This document shows positions 38,049 through 48,487 of a stretch of 64,000 nt of DNA, in pieces. The first letter of the stretch is position 1. Each line of letters begins with the position of its first letter. The stretch comes from Desulfobacteraceae bacterium (GTDB lineage: Bacteria; Desulfobacterota; Desulfobacteria; Desulfobacterales; JAABTS01). The position numbers and the translations under genes were made by a program. The notes under the pieces are model-generated. The model searched no databases, was not told the DNA's origin, and saw only the letters and a program-made list of their open reading frames with translations. The DNA is taken from the NCBI GenBank assembly GCA_011389735.1, contig JAABTS010000002.1, forward strand, positions 1-64,000, read 5' to 3'.

Positions 38049-41000
38049 ATGAAAAAGTATTTTCCGGCCCTCTGGGTTATGCTTTTCAGTCTGGCTATCA
38101 CGGCCGCTGGATTCGCCGGACCGGCGCAATATTTCAGCGGTTTTACAACGACAAACGAATTTTGCGACTATGTGGGTACGGTCGCATTTGAAAACAATTG
38201 GGACACCCCGTCGACCAGCGATGAAATCGGGGTGTTTTACAACACGACGCTGGTCGGCGGATGCACACTGTCCGATTCGTCGGGGAATTTTACCGTTCAC
38301 GTGTACAACGACGGTTCAATTCCAACCGACGGAACCGGAACACTGTCGATCAGCTTTTACAATCAAAGCGAAGGCAAGGTGTATGGACACGCTGACATCA
38401 CCTTTAATGCGCCGACCGACATCGGAGCGACATTGCCCTCGGATCCGCCGGTTTACACCCCGGAAGGCGTCTATGGCGCGTTGAGCATGTCCATTCCGGA
38501 CAGCGGCGGAACCGTCAATCCGGGTCTTGAATGGTGCGATTATTCCGGAAAAGTGTATTTCAGCGCAATCGCCCTGGATGACGCAGTGAACGTTTACTCC
38601 ACGGGCGGCGCGGCGCTGGGAAACGCAAACATCCTTCAGGTGGACGCAACGAACGGTTTTGGAACATTCACTGTTCATGTGTATAATGACGGGACCCTGG
38701 CGGATGGCGATTCGCTAGTGTTCAAATTTAACGACGCCAGTGAAACCCGGGAATATGAACCCGCGGAAATGGTTTTCGGCGTAGAAGATATCGGGCTGAC
38801 AGCGCCTGATCCGGCGAATCCGGTATACCAAAAGGACGGTGTGTTCGGATTATTGACCATGTCTTTAGGTTCGAACACGCCGCCTGTTTTTACGGAACAG
38901 TCGCCGCTCGCCCGGACCGTTGCGATGAACGGGGAGTTGACATTCACCCTTCACGCCACGGACGCCGACGGCGATACGCCGGCATGGACGTTGAGTACGG
39001 CGGCCCAGAACGGCTCGGCGGTTCTCGACGGGTCTCTGGATACTGAAAAAACTGTAACCTATACGCCGGATACGGATTACACCGGTTCGGACACGTTTGA
39101 CGTTCAGGTTTCGGACGGAAACGGCGGAACGGCTACGCTTACGGTAAATGTAACAGTATCCGCTTCAGCCAATAATCCGCCGGTCATCACGGAAGGTGAT
39201 AACCCTTTGACGGTGGATACTCCTGTCAGCCAAACGCTGAACGCCACGGACGCCGACGGAGACACCCTGACCTGGGCGATCTTCACCTCGCCGTCTCAGG
39301 GAACCGCGGAAGTTCAGCCGGACGCCGCTGGAACTTCAGCGACTGTCACATACACGCCGGACGCCGGAGCTTCCGGAACGGACAGCTTCGCCGTCGAGGT
39401 TTCGGACGGCCAGGGCGGAGTGGACACCATTACAATCAATGTGAATATCAGCGCCACAGGAAATACGGCGCCGGTGCTCGACAGTGTTGACGGGCAGAGT
39501 TTCAGCGTCAGTGAAAACAGCCCGGCTGGAACCCAGGCGGCTGTTATTTCCGCTGCTGATTCGGATTCAGGGGATACGCTGACATATGCGATCATATCCG
39601 GTGATCCTGATGGCGTATTCGCCATCACATCGTCGAACAATCAGGGCGTTGTCACCGTAGCGGACAGCTCGCGCCTGAATGCGTCAACCACGCCGTCATA
39701 TACATTGACGGTTGAAGTAACGGACGCCGGCGGATTGACGGACACAGCCGTTATAACCATCAATGTGCAGCCCTATAATCCAACCCCTACGCCTACACCT
39801 ACCCCTACCCCTACGCCTACTCCGGATTACGCTCCTGTTACGCCGGTGGTCAAATCACCCGAAAACAATCAAACGGGTTTGCCGTTATCTCCGACCATTC
39901 AGACCGGTCCGTTTTCCGACAGCAATGGAGACGGCCATTTAAAAACTGACTGGCGGATCAGCACAAGCCCGGATTTCGATGAACTCGTGATCGAAGTTAC
40001 CAGTGAACTGGCTTTGACAGAATTCCGAGTTCCCCTGACCGCTCTGAATCCCGAAACGACATACTATGTGCAGTCCAAATTCTATGACGACAACGGAACG
40101 TCATCCGGGTGGTCGCAGCCGGTGTCATTTACAACGGCCGAAAACACCTCTGACACTGAACCGGTAAACGGTGTTCCCGACGCCATACAGGTTCCTGACG
40201 CCGCTGATATCGATGATAACGGCGAACCGGATAATTCACAGGAAAATATCGTCACGGTCGTCGACGGAAAAAACAGCGGACAAATCGGCGTCAAGATCGT
40301 GTCGAACATTGACGGTGTCGAAGCTGTGGAATCAGTGAACCCCAACAAGATTTTGGATACAGTCAATAAACCGTCGAGCCTGCCCGCGGGGCTTATCGCA
40401 TTCAGACTCAATGTTACCGATTCGGAGCTGGATTCCGAGGTAGAGGTGTATTTGACCGGGGCCATTGACAGTAATGCGAAATGGTATCAATATGATCCCA
40501 TCAACGGCTGGCGGCGGTACACGGGAATAAGCACGGTCGATTCCGAATACGTGGCCTTGACTCTGAAAGACGGAGGGGTTGGCGACGCGGACGGTGTTAA
40601 AAACGGCGTGATTGTTCACATGGGCGGAGTTGGCGGAACAGTGTATCTCAATTCGCCTCCGAACGCCGAGGCGCCATCCGTATTAACCGTATTTTCCGGG
40701 GATACGGTCATGCTTGACGGCAGCGCATCCACCGATCCGGATAATGATATCGCCGGTTATTTGTGGGAACAAACCGAGGGAACCGCGGTTATACTCGAAA
40801 ACGCGGATTCGGCGATTGCGAGTTTTACCGCGCCGACGGTAGGTGAAAACGGAGAATCCCTGTCTTTTAAGCTGTATGTAACCGACTATACGGATCTTCA
40901 GTCCACGGCCGTGACCATCGTCAATGTAGTCAACACGGACACGCCCGGGACAACACCGCCGGTTGCGGACGCCGGAACGGATCAAACCGTAACGGAAGGC

Positions 41001-41756
41001 TTCACGGTGACATTGAATGCTTCAGGTTCGTATGATTCGGACGGGAGCATAACAGCCTACTCATGGTCGCAGCTATCAGGCCCCGGTGTTTTGCTTTCCG
41101 ATGTGAACGCGGCGAATCCGACATTTGTCAGCCCTGTGGGAGCCGGCGGAGAGCAATTCGGATTCCGGGTCACCGTAACTGATGACGACGGATTGCGGGA
41201 TACCGCCGACGTTTCGATAACCATCAACGACAACGGAATTGCGAGGTTCGGAGAGAATACCCTTTCTTTCCATGACTTCAATAACCGGGAATATGGTGTA
41301 TTCGCTTCATCGGGCGGCGGTTTGGTCAGTCTGGATGTCACGAATAAGGATAGTTTGACCAATAGGTCCAACAAGCCGGCGAACCGGATAATATTCGATT
41401 TGATCCAGGCGGGCGTCAAACTGCTTGACAACAGCAGCAGCGCTACAGTGGACATATTTACGCAAAGTCCCGTCTCGACGGATTACGCATGGTATTCGTA
41501 TGACGAATCCGCCGGCTGGAGTCTGTTCAAAGGGAGCGCTCAGATCAATTCGGACAGAGATCAAATGACCGTCACAGTTACAGACGGCGGCGCGGGAGAT
41601 TTCGACGGCGTGAAAAACGGTTTCATCCGGTTGAATATTGTCCCTACCTCGGTCGATGTCGATTCCGGAGGGGTTGACAACGGCGGCGGCGGAGGCGGCG
41701 GAGGCGGATGTTTTATCATGACCGCCGGAGAAGGCGGACTGTTTGGCCTGTTCTGA
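38049..41756 (+). CDS. Large secreted multidomain protein (repeated novel domain, cadherin/Ig-like domains, CFI-type C-terminus)
   Basis: Signal peptide MKKYFPALWVMLFSLAITAAGFA; two copies of a ~130-aa domain; VTYTPDTDYTGSDTFDVQVSDGNGG repeats; TPTPTPTP linker; GGGGGGGGGCFIMTAGEGGLFGLF end. Confidence 0.78.
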   Translation: MKKYFPALWVMLFSLAITAAGFAGPAQYFSGFTTTNEFCDYVGTVAFENNWDTPSTSDEIGVFYNTTLVGGCTLSDSSGNFTVHVYNDGSIPTDGTGTLSISFYNQSEGKVYGHADITFNAPTDIGATLPSDPPVYTPEGVYGALSMSIPDSGGTVNPGLEWCDYSGKVYFSAIALDDAVNVYSTGGAALGNANILQVDATNGFGTFTVHVYNDGTLADGDSLVFKFNDASETREYEPAEMVFGVEDIGLTAPDPANPVYQKDGVFGLLTMSLGSNTPPVFTEQSPLARTVAMNGELTFTLHATDADGDTPAWTLSTAAQNGSAVLDGSLDTEKTVTYTPDTDYTGSDTFDVQVSDGNGGTATLTVNVTVSASANNPPVITEGDNPLTVDTPVSQTLNATDADGDTLTWAIFTSPSQGTAEVQPDAAGTSATVTYTPDAGASGTDSFAVEVSDGQGGVDTITINVNISATGNTAPVLDSVDGQSFSVSENSPAGTQAAVISAADSDSGDTLTYAIISGDPDGVFAITSSNNQGVVTVADSSRLNASTTPSYTLTVEVTDAGGLTDTAVITINVQPYNPTPTPTPTPTPTPTPDYAPVTPVVKSPENNQTGLPLSPTIQTGPFSDSNGDGHLKTDWRISTSPDFDELVIEVTSELALTEFRVPLTALNPETTYYVQSKFYDDNGTSSGWSQPVSFTTAENTSDTEPVNGVPDAIQVPDAADIDDNGEPDNSQENIVTVVDGKNSGQIGVKIVSNIDGVEAVESVNPNKILDTVNKPSSLPAGLIAFRLNVTDSELDSEVEVYLTGAIDSNAKWYQYDPINGWRRYTGISTVDSEYVALTLKDGGVGDADGVKNGVIVHMGGVGGTVYLNSPPNAEAPSVLTVFSGDTVMLDGSASTDPDNDIAGYLWEQTEGTAVILENADSAIASFTAPTVGENGESLSFKLYVTDYTDLQSTAVTIVNVVNTDTPGTTPPVADAGTDQTVTEGFTVTLNASGSYDSDGSITAYSWSQLSGPGVLLSDVNAANPTFVSPVGAGGEQFGFRVTVTDDDGLRDTADVSITINDNGIARFGENTLSFHDFNNREYGVFASSGGGLVSLDVTNKDSLTNRSNKPANRIIFDLIQAGVKLLDNSSSATVDIFTQSPVSTDYAWYSYDESAGWSLFKGSAQINSDRDQMTVTVTDGGAGDFDGVKNGFIRLNIVPTSVDVDSGGVDNGGGGGGGGGCFIMTAGEGGLFGLF

Positions 41757-41797
41757 TCCGCAAACGCATTTGATTTAACCCATCTATACCCACCTGT

Positions 41798-41838
41798 CCC
41801 GGGTCCGCCGTCCGGCGGACCCGGGCTATCTAATTTTT
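41798..41838 (+). terminator. Rho-independent terminator
   Basis: 13-bp perfect stem cccgggtccgccg-tc-cggcggacccggg followed by ctatctaattttt. Confidence 0.85.
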
Positions 41839-42128
41839 GCTCGAATACACCGGGATTTGTAATGCAATCTTCAAATTATAATTCCGGGGACGCAATACCT
41901 GATTATTCGGAAAGCAGCATAATTATTGTTGTGTCTCCAGAATTCAGTTCCTCCCCCCAGCGCACTTGCATTCCAATTGATACGGAATTTCTGGATCAAC
42001 GGATACACGATTCACCCTATTGACGAAATTCTGTTTCCGGGAAGATAATAATTCCACAAATAGAGAAACAAACAATACCACCGTATGATAACCAATTGAT
42101 TTAAAATACATGCGTATGGCGGAAAACA

Positions 42129-43823
42129 ATGAAAACGCAAAATGAAAATATACCCGGCGAATCCTTTTTAGGTTCCTGTCTTCTTTCAAAAGGGGCCGTC
42201 ACGCCCGAGGATCTTCAAAAAGCAATTGTTTTGCAACACCGTGCAGGCGGAAGAATCGACAGCCTTCTATTGAGAACCGGGGCCATATCCGAAGAAACGC
42301 TGTTAGAATCATTGAGCGACATATTTAAAACGCCGGTGATTGAATCCGGGGACATTCCCGCCGATATTCGCGAAATTACTAAATTTATTGAACATTCAGG
42401 CATCGAAATGGACTGGTGGCTGGATCAGGAAATCCTGGCGTGGAAAACTCATGAGGGCGCTATTCGATGTATTATGCGGCGTCCGCTTCAAACCGGGGTA
42501 TGGGAAGTGATGGAAAAAAATTGGCCGGAAAGACGAATCGAATATTGCCTGGTAAGAAGCGGCGATCTCGACAGGATTTTAGATCTGGTTTCCAAGGGCG
42601 ACGCTTCCGGAGAAGCCGGCGATGATCAAATCGAACAATTGCGGGAACTAGCAGAAGAAGCCCCTGTGATCGAGTTTGTCAATAATCTGCTGTCTCGAGC
42701 CTCGGATCAGAATGCATCCGATGTGCATATCGAGCCCGGGAAAACCCAATTGGACATCCGGTTCAGGATCGATGGGGTTTTATACCAGCGGTTTTCACTT
42801 CCGACAGAGCGTTTCCCGGCCATCGCATCCCGGATCAAGTTGATATCCGGAATGGATATCGCTGAACGGCGAACACCGCAGGACGGCCGGCTGGGGATTC
42901 GTCTGAGCGGCAGGGAAATCGATATTCGCGTTTCAACTGTTCCCGGTGTTTATGGAGAATCGGTGGTGCTGCGTCTGTTGTCCAAAGAAAACCGGGAACC
43001 GGATCTCGAATCTCTTGGCCTGGAAGGACCCGGCTTGAAACAATTCGAACAATGGATTCATGAACCTCACGGGGTGATTCTGGTTACAGGGCCGACCGGG
43101 TCCGGTAAATCCACGACGCTATACGCCGCTCTTGAAAAAATCAATGACCGGCAAAAAAAGATTATCACTGTTGAAGATCCTGTGGAATACCGGATCGAAG
43201 GCGTCACTCAAATTCAGGTTCATGCTGAGATTGGATACACTTTTGCTCGTGCGCTTCGTTCAATATTGCGGCATGATCCGGATGTGATGCTGGTGGGGGA
43301 AATCCGGGACAGAGAAACGGCGGAAATAGCCATTCAGGCGTCCTTGACAGGACACCTGGTGTTTTCGACATTGCATACGAATGATGCGTTAAGCGCATTT
43401 ACCCGCCTGGTCGATATGGGTATTGAGCCTTTTTTGATCGCCGCGCCGGTTCGAGCGGTCATGGCTCAGCGGCTGGTGCGGCGCCTTTGCCCCGTCTGCG
43501 CTAAAACCGCATCGCCGGTGGACGATATCCGGAAAGCGGCGTTAAAAGCGGTTCCGAACGGTGAGAATATTCCGGAAAACTGGAAAAATCCGGCGGGATG
43601 CGTTGAATGTAAGGGGACTGGTTATCGAGGCCGGGAAGCCATTTATGAACTCGTCGATGTGACTCCGGGGATTCAACATCTGATCATTCAACGGGCAGGA
43701 ATGCATGAAATGCGGACCGAGATTAAAAAACAAGGGTTTCGCTCGATACGGGAAAACGGATTGGTCAAAGCGCTTAAAGGCGTCACCAGCATTGAAGAAG
43801 TCCTGCGGGTGACGGCGCAATAG
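42129..43823 (+). CDS. gspE: Type II secretion ATPase GspE
   Basis: GPTGSGKSTTLYAAL, EDPVEYRIEGVTQIQV, LRHDPDVMLVGEIRDRETAEIAIQA, tetracysteine CPVC...CVEC. Confidence 0.95.
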   Translation: MKTQNENIPGESFLGSCLLSKGAVTPEDLQKAIVLQHRAGGRIDSLLLRTGAISEETLLESLSDIFKTPVIESGDIPADIREITKFIEHSGIEMDWWLDQEILAWKTHEGAIRCIMRRPLQTGVWEVMEKNWPERRIEYCLVRSGDLDRILDLVSKGDASGEAGDDQIEQLRELAEEAPVIEFVNNLLSRASDQNASDVHIEPGKTQLDIRFRIDGVLYQRFSLPTERFPAIASRIKLISGMDIAERRTPQDGRLGIRLSGREIDIRVSTVPGVYGESVVLRLLSKENREPDLESLGLEGPGLKQFEQWIHEPHGVILVTGPTGSGKSTTLYAALEKINDRQKKIITVEDPVEYRIEGVTQIQVHAEIGYTFARALRSILRHDPDVMLVGEIRDRETAEIAIQASLTGHLVFSTLHTNDALSAFTRLVDMGIEPFLIAAPVRAVMAQRLVRRLCPVCAKTASPVDDIRKAALKAVPNGENIPENWKNPAGCVECKGTGYRGREAIYELVDVTPGIQHLIIQRAGMHEMRTEIKKQGFRSIRENGLVKALKGVTSIEEVLRVTAQ

Positions 43824-43837
43824 CCCGCTCTGGTCTC

Positions 43838-43990
43838 TAAAGGTTTTCAGAAATTTAATTTCACAAGGCGACATGCCTATGAATGTTGAATGCTAAATGT
43901 TGAATGCTAAATGTTGAATGTTGGATGTTAAATGTTGAATGCTAAATATTGAATGTTGTCAATTTACAACATTCAGCATTCAACATAATA
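43838..43990. repeat. Palindrome left arm with nested TGTTGAATGCTAAA array, between gspE and gspF
   Basis: aaggttttcagaaatttaatttcacaaggcgacatgcc then (aatgttgaatgctaaatgttgaatg)n...acattcagcattcaacataa. Confidence 0.8.
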
Positions 43991-44017
43991 CGGAATTGTG
44001 GTGATAAGGCGGAATCG

Positions 44018-45223
44018 ATGAATTTTTATTACCGTGCGGTAAATTCAAGCGGAGGCGTTGTCACCGGCGAAACGGCGGCGCCGAATATGCGAACGGCGGT
44101 CAGGCGTTTAAACAATAAAGGATTGCACGTTCTGGCCGTGGAAGGCCCCAGGAAATCACCGGCGCCTGTTTTTGCGGGAGAATCGCGGCCGGGCGTCAAA
44201 GACAAGCATATCGCATTGCACCAGTTATGCGTACTGATAGAATCCGGGGTAACTCTGGAAGAAGCGGTTTCATCCCTGGCTGAATCACGGATCCATCCGT
44301 CGTTGAACCGATGGTTTTCAAAAATCGACGCGACACTAAGGGGCGGCGGTTCGTTTTCAGATGCAATTCGGGATAGCACTATCGGTCTGCCGGAATACTT
44401 TTATCCGCTGGCCCAGGCCGGAGAATTGACCGGCGCCATGGCATCCGCTTTGAGAGACGGCGTATCCCAGTGGGAATATGAGATCGAGACGGCGAACGAA
44501 TTTCGCAACGCCCTGTTATATCCGCTCATTTTAACACTTAGCGGTGTGGCGGCGATTATCATTATTTTTACGATGGTCGTTCCAAAATTTACGCGTCTTC
44601 TCGATAAGAGCGGAGATCAGGCGCCTTTTTTGGCTCAAGTCGTTTTGGGGGCCGGCCAGTGGTTCAACAGCCATAGTCTGCCGGCCGGCGGATTCGTCGC
44701 CGGCCTGTCGCTGATTATTGTTTTTGTGCTGATAAACCCTGAAATGAGAAAGCGGTGTATCAATCTGCTAATTCACATTCCGGTGTTGAAGGATTGGTTG
44801 ATCGAGGCTGATATCAGCAGGTGGGCGGCGTTGATTGCGACATTGCTGGAAAATAGAGTCCCTTTGCTGAAAAGTTTGGAACTGGCTTCGGATTATGTCC
44901 GGCTGGAATCATTAAGATCCAGATTGATTCAGGCCGCGAAATTTGTAAAGAGCGGGGTTTCCTTGTCATCGGCGTTGAAAGAAATGGAAGCGGTGACGCC
45001 GGTGGGCGTCAATCTGATTCAGGTCGGCGAACGTTCGGGGGAGTTGCCCGCCATGCTGAAGTCTTTATCAGGGCTATACGGCAAATCATGCCGTACACGG
45101 ATGAAACGCTTGCTGATTATCATTGAACCTGTTACAATTTTAATTATCGGTGCTGTGATCGGATTGATCATGGCCGGTATTATTTCAGCCATCACGAGCG
45201 CCAATAATATTTCTTTTCGATGA
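44018..45223 (+). CDS. gspF: Type II secretion inner-membrane protein GspF
   Basis: MNFYYRAVNSSGGVVTGE; LHQLCVLIESGVTLEEAVSSLA; VGVNLIQVGERSGELPAMLKSLS. Confidence 0.93.
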   Translation: MNFYYRAVNSSGGVVTGETAAPNMRTAVRRLNNKGLHVLAVEGPRKSPAPVFAGESRPGVKDKHIALHQLCVLIESGVTLEEAVSSLAESRIHPSLNRWFSKIDATLRGGGSFSDAIRDSTIGLPEYFYPLAQAGELTGAMASALRDGVSQWEYEIETANEFRNALLYPLILTLSGVAAIIIIFTMVVPKFTRLLDKSGDQAPFLAQVVLGAGQWFNSHSLPAGGFVAGLSLIIVFVLINPEMRKRCINLLIHIPVLKDWLIEADISRWAALIATLLENRVPLLKSLELASDYVRLESLRSRLIQAAKFVKSGVSLSSALKEMEAVTPVGVNLIQVGERSGELPAMLKSLSGLYGKSCRTRMKRLLIIIEPVTILIIGAVIGLIMAGIISAITSANNISFR

Positions 45224-45300
45224 TGATCATGGACCGGATCGGCCCCCATCATGTCAAAACTGATGTTAATAAATCATCCTTGCCTGGAGATAGATCATAC

Positions 45301-45375
45301 GGCGCAACGTAAACCGAATTTGTAATTCGGTTGGGCCGTGATTTGGAAAACCGCATTACAAATCACGGTGTAAAC
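45301..45375. repeat. REP-like inverted repeats between gspF and gspG
   Basis: accgaatttgtaattcggtt and cgtgattt...cgcattacaaatcacg. Confidence 0.6.
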
Positions 45376-45504
45376 GCGTTTTTGTGTTTTTTGACGGGAT
45401 TGAACAAACAATGTGCTGAAATCAGGCCGGCCGGGCGTCTTTGCGCTGGTAACGAAATCCAATAGTTGTAAAGCTGCAAAGCTGTAAACAGGGAGGGCGA
45501 TAGA

Positions 45505-45936
45505 ATGAAAGTGATGGATAACCGGGGTTTTACATTGATGGAAATGATTGTTGTGCTTGTAATTATCGGATTACTCGCCGGCCTTGTAGGGCCGAGATTG
45601 TTCACCAAGGCGGATGAGTCCAAAGTGGAAACCGCATGGATTCAAATAAAAATGATCAAGGGCGCGCTGTATACGATGCGTCTGGATATCGGCCGGTTTC
45701 CGACTCCTGAGGAGGGCCTGGACTGGCTCTATACGCCTCCGAAAGATCTCCGTCTCGCAAAATTGTGGAAAGGCCCTTATCTCGATGAAAAAATACCTTC
45801 CGATCCCTGGGGCGCGCCTTACCAGTTCGGGGCGCCCGGCTTGGAGGGACAGCCGTTCGCTCTTTATTCCTTTGGAGCTGACGGCAAAAAAGGCGGCTCC
45901 GGATATGACGCCGATATCGGCTATCCTTCGGGTTGA
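45505..45936 (+). CDS. gspG: Major pseudopilin GspG
   Basis: NRGFTLMEMIVVLVIIGLLAGLVGPRLF; FPTPEEGLDWLYTPP; DPWGAPYQF. Confidence 0.95.
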   Translation: MKVMDNRGFTLMEMIVVLVIIGLLAGLVGPRLFTKADESKVETAWIQIKMIKGALYTMRLDIGRFPTPEEGLDWLYTPPKDLRLAKLWKGPYLDEKIPSDPWGAPYQFGAPGLEGQPFALYSFGADGKKGGSGYDADIGYPSG

Positions 45937-45954
45937 CGTCAGAGGCGAAGTTAA

Positions 45955-46437
45955 ATGAAATCCACCGCCGGATACACCTTGCTTGAAATGCTGATGGTTC
46001 TTGTTTTGTTCAGCATGATAGCGGGCATAGCGGTTCCCCGGCTAACAACCGTCTACAGCTCCATGAAATGGTCGATGGAAAAAGATGATGTTTTGAAACG
46101 TATCAGCGGCCTCGGCCGCGCCGCCCGGAATGCCGGACGAGGATTCGCCCTGTCGCGGTATCCGGTTGAAACGGAAGGCAACCGTTCAACTTCACGGACT
46201 ACAGGCGCGAATGACGACTTGTCCCTTCAAAAGACCGGGAAAGCGAGAAAAATTCCTCTGGATTTGCCGGAAGGATGGCGATTGAAGGCGGAACCGCCCA
46301 TTTATTATACAGGCGAAGGCGTATGTTTGGGAGGTAAACTGACCATCATGTATGACCGAATACGAATTGAGGCCATTCTTCGTCCGCCGTTCGGGCGTAT
46401 CGAATTTTCGCAGGAAAGAGCTTTAGATGGCGATTAA
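45955..46437 (+). CDS. gspH: Pseudopilin GspH
   Basis: AGYTLLEMLMVLVLFSMIAGIAVPRL; position in operon. Confidence 0.85.
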   Translation: MKSTAGYTLLEMLMVLVLFSMIAGIAVPRLTTVYSSMKWSMEKDDVLKRISGLGRAARNAGRGFALSRYPVETEGNRSTSRTTGANDDLSLQKTGKARKIPLDLPEGWRLKAEPPIYYTGEGVCLGGKLTIMYDRIRIEAILRPPFGRIEFSQERALDGD

Positions 46438-46846
46438 GGGAGAAAAAGGGTTCAGCTTGCTTGAAGCTGTTGTAGCAATGGTGCTTCTGGCGTCGGTTGG
46501 CGTATCCGTGTTCGGATGGATCAATGGGACGTTGAATAGCCTGCACCGCATGAAATCGGTGCAAAAAGAACAGCAAATTGCTCGAAACGCCCTTACGTTC
46601 ATGGAAACTGTCAATCCCATGCAGGAATCGGACGGCGAGACGGCCGTCGGGAATTTGACCATTCGATGGGAAAGTCGCCTGGTTGAGCCCGTACGGAAAG
46701 GCGCGGGCTATCCGTTCGGCGACAGCCTTTACCGCCTGGGACTCTATGATGTAACCGTTTTTGCAGGATCGGAAGATATTCAAACCCATTTTACAGTCAG
46801 GCTGGCGGGATATGAGCAGGTTGAAGTGTTCCGGACAGGTTTTTAA
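46427..46846 (+). CDS. gspI: Pseudopilin GspI
   Basis: KGFSLLEAVVAMVLLASVGVSVFGW; overlap with neighbours. Confidence 0.83.
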   Translation: MAIKGEKGFSLLEAVVAMVLLASVGVSVFGWINGTLNSLHRMKSVQKEQQIARNALTFMETVNPMQESDGETAVGNLTIRWESRLVEPVRKGAGYPFGDSLYRLGLYDVTVFAGSEDIQTHFTVRLAGYEQVEVFRTGF

Positions 46847-47423
46847 ACATCCTGCATCCGGTTTTACACTGCTGGAGACGATAGTTGTGTTGATGCTTGC
46901 AAGCGTAATCGCAACGCTCTTGATGCAGACGTTAACCTTTGTGCTGCATACGCGGGAACAAGTTATCGAACATCTGGACGGTATCCGAACGGAAAGTTTG
47001 AGATACCTGTGGTTTAACGAGTGTCTGGCGAGCGTCATCCCCGGATATAAAGATGAAAACACCTTATTTACAGGCGATGCGATGAATATCCGGGCGCATA
47101 CCGTTTATCGGCTGGCCGGCGATCCGGGAATTCCGGCAATCGTTAATTTTGCCTTATTTCATGAAGGCGGGGAACTGGTTTTGAAATATGGAGAAGGAGA
47201 TCAATTTTTGTGGGAACTCGGTCGTTGGGATACGGAAGATGGCGCTTTTTCTTTTCTTGACGGCCGCGGAATGTGGCGTTCAAAATGGCCGCCGCCGGAT
47301 GAAACGTTAGTTTCAGGCCGCCTGCCGGAAATGGTTTTGCTCAGTGCTGCTGAGAACAACTGGCTGGTGAAGCTACGCGCAAATAAAAAACCAAAACCCA
47401 GGCTAAAGGATTTTTTACAATGA
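46812..47423 (+). CDS. gspJ: Pseudopilin GspJ
   Basis: SGFTLLETIVVLMLASVIATLLMQTL; start set at MSRLKCSGQ. Confidence 0.83.
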   Translation: MSRLKCSGQVFKHPASGFTLLETIVVLMLASVIATLLMQTLTFVLHTREQVIEHLDGIRTESLRYLWFNECLASVIPGYKDENTLFTGDAMNIRAHTVYRLAGDPGIPAIVNFALFHEGGELVLKYGEGDQFLWELGRWDTEDGAFSFLDGRGMWRSKWPPPDETLVSGRLPEMVLLSAAENNWLVKLRANKKPKPRLKDFLQ

Positions 47424-48487
47424 ATTACGCCGAATCGTTCGGCTTTCATAACGCCCGGCAAAACGGGTATGTACTGGTGACGACGGTCTGGATATTGTCC
47501 GCGGCCGTGCTGGCCTCCGGATATTTCGCCGGATGGGTGCTGGAGGCGCTTACGGAGGCGCATTCATCCAAAGAGGCGCTTCAGGGCCGAATCGATTTGA
47601 TCGGCACTCGTTCGGCGTTGCTGTATTTACTGGGAACGCGGCATATCAGCCATGAAGGGCTGCACACGGAGGAAAAACGGGAAACCGTCAAAACTTTCGC
47701 ATCGACGCCGACGCCGTCCGGAAAATGCATTCCTCTTGATGACAGCCCCTGTTCCGGAATCGGCGGGATGCGGTTCTCCATTCAAGATGAACAGGCGCTC
47801 GTCGGCCTTAACCGGTTCCACAGAACCCGTCTGGAAAAATTGCTCGGGCTTCTAAACGTTCCAGCCGCCGGGCGCGGACCTCTTTTAGATAAGTTAAAAG
47901 ACTACACGGATCCGGATGATTTAAAGCATTTAAACGGCGCTGAAGCTCGGGAATACGCAGGAGAGAATATGCCGCTTCCGCCCAACCGACGTTTGCTGAC
48001 GCGCAGAGAAATCCTACTTGTCATGGGATGGAAGGATTATCCGCAATTATGGAATGACGAAACGTTTTTTCGTTCTGTCACGGTCGCGCACAGCGGTATG
48101 ATCAACTTCAACACATCGCCCAAGATAATATTGAAAACAGTGGGAAATATCGATGAAGAAACCGCGGATAGGATTGTCGCCTATCGAAAAAACAATGTCA
48201 TTTCAGACGGGGCTCAACTAAACCGTATCGCCGGCAAAAGCATCCCTTTGAATCCTTTTTCGGCGACGTATTTTCCATCACGCTTTCTCCGAATTTCAAT
48301 CCAGCGTGAAGGCGAACCGCGTATTCATGAAATTCACCTGAAATTGACGCCCCGGTCGGACAATAAAACGCCCTGGCGGATTCAGTATGAAACAACAGTT
48401 CCTTTGAAACAGGATAATTTTGAGGAAGAAATCAATGTTTTTAAAATTCCTTCATTCTCAACGGCGTTACATTCAGACGCGGCGTGA
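47420..48487 (+). CDS. gspK: Minor pseudopilin GspK
   Basis: NGYVLVTTVWILSAAVLASGYFAGW; 355 aa; helix-hairpin-helix-like KDYTDPDD...INFNTSPKIILKTVGNIDEETADRIVAYRK. Confidence 0.88.
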   Translation: MNYAESFGFHNARQNGYVLVTTVWILSAAVLASGYFAGWVLEALTEAHSSKEALQGRIDLIGTRSALLYLLGTRHISHEGLHTEEKRETVKTFASTPTPSGKCIPLDDSPCSGIGGMRFSIQDEQALVGLNRFHRTRLEKLLGLLNVPAAGRGPLLDKLKDYTDPDDLKHLNGAEAREYAGENMPLPPNRRLLTRREILLVMGWKDYPQLWNDETFFRSVTVAHSGMINFNTSPKIILKTVGNIDEETADRIVAYRKNNVISDGAQLNRIAGKSIPLNPFSATYFPSRFLRISIQREGEPRIHEIHLKLTPRSDNKTPWRIQYETTVPLKQDNFEEEINVFKIPSFSTALHSDAA

